A DNA stretch of 42,933 nt from an uncultured Collinsella sp. (GTDB taxonomy: Bacteria; Actinomycetota; Coriobacteriia; Coriobacteriales; Coriobacteriaceae). The notes under the pieces are model-generated. The model searched no databases. It saw nothing but the letters and a program-made list of their open reading frames with translations, and had not been told where the DNA came from. Positions 42,869 to 42,933 of this stretch are shown in pieces. The stretch's first letter is position 1. Each line of letters begins with the position of its first letter. A program made the position numbers and the translations under genes. The DNA lies in the NCBI GenBank assembly GCA_900541885.1, contig UQKW01000018.1, forward strand, positions 1-42,933. Direction: 5' to 3'.

Positions 42869-42933
42869 TTAGGCGGACAGGCCGTTCCCGCAGCTAGCCG
42901 AACGCCCCCGAGGCCCCATCCGGGCCCCGGGGG
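42869..42933. other. Right-edge sequence joined to the broken ABC gene, with a GC-rich hairpin
   Basis: This stretch does not continue the transporter. One plus-strand frame ends at TAG 42895-42897, followed by a hairpin (about 42905-42933, CCCCCGAGGCCC with GGGCCCCGGGGG) that would be a typical terminator stem. It may be the 3' end of another plus-strand gene brought next to the exporter by rearrangement or assembly error. Confidence 0.4.

Overview
The window looks like a chromosomal piece from a Gram-positive, high-GC actinobacterium of the Coriobacteriia, most likely Collinsella or a close relative. This is inferred from GC-rich coding with GTG/TTG starts used alongside ATG, LPXTG-like cell-wall anchoring, a sortase pilus locus, an LtaS-type enzyme, a KUP/KdpDE potassium cluster and many intergenic palindromes. 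No tRNA or rRNA gene, CRISPR array, transposase, integrase or phage gene was recognised.

Layout. 1-7034: a terminator of an upstream unit, then one tight housekeeping operon: acpS, nnr, alr, family-4 uracil-DNA glycosylase, tsaE and a TsaB-RimI-TsaD triple-fusion gene. 7035-12274: a 1362-residue wall-anchored FG-GAP/fibronectin protein, bracketed on both sides by inverted copies of a repeat module (palindromic element A plus array B, in which a 14-bp motif recurs about every 31 bp in alternating orientation). 12275-15664: an LtaS-like sulfatase-fold membrane enzyme, divergent from a nitroreductase-family protein. 15823-20564: kup, a small membrane protein, KdpD-like kinase and KdpE regulator, with no kdpABC. 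20659-25027: an RlmKL-like rRNA methyltransferase whose first catalytic half looks degenerate, a HAD phosphatase and a transaldolase-family aldolase. 25409-31281 (minus): tex, then an SDR/MFS/Gfo-Idh-MocA catabolic operon facing a divergent LysR regulator (31514-32392). 32393-38465: a sortase-pilus operon (large tip-like adhesin, signal-peptidase-like protein lacking both catalytic residues, pilin, class B sortase). 38608-39699: a membrane diguanylate cyclase. 39955-42868 (minus): a heterodimeric ABC exporter whose first subunit is cut off near the right edge.

How it works together. The first operon couples lipid-carrier activation, metabolite repair, peptidoglycan D-alanine supply, DNA repair and t6A37 tRNA modification. 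Two separate surface-display systems are present: a stand-alone LANTG-anchored protein, and a pilus operon with its own sortase and VPTG/VPTD sorting signals. Both have copies of an AAAAATGA-type motif upstream, which hints at a shared regulator. The potassium cluster pairs a low-cost transporter with a truncated KdpD, suggesting that KdpDE has been re-purposed.

The most unusual feature is the intergenic DNA. Nearly every long gap holds an inverted-repeat element with 15-35 bp arms, belonging to several unrelated sequence families. The strongest candidate for something undescribed is the inverted A-B module around the surface-protein gene (7051-12247), with helically phased alternating motifs and compensatory changes in its stems. 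All functional statements are from sequence reading only; no database search or folding was run.
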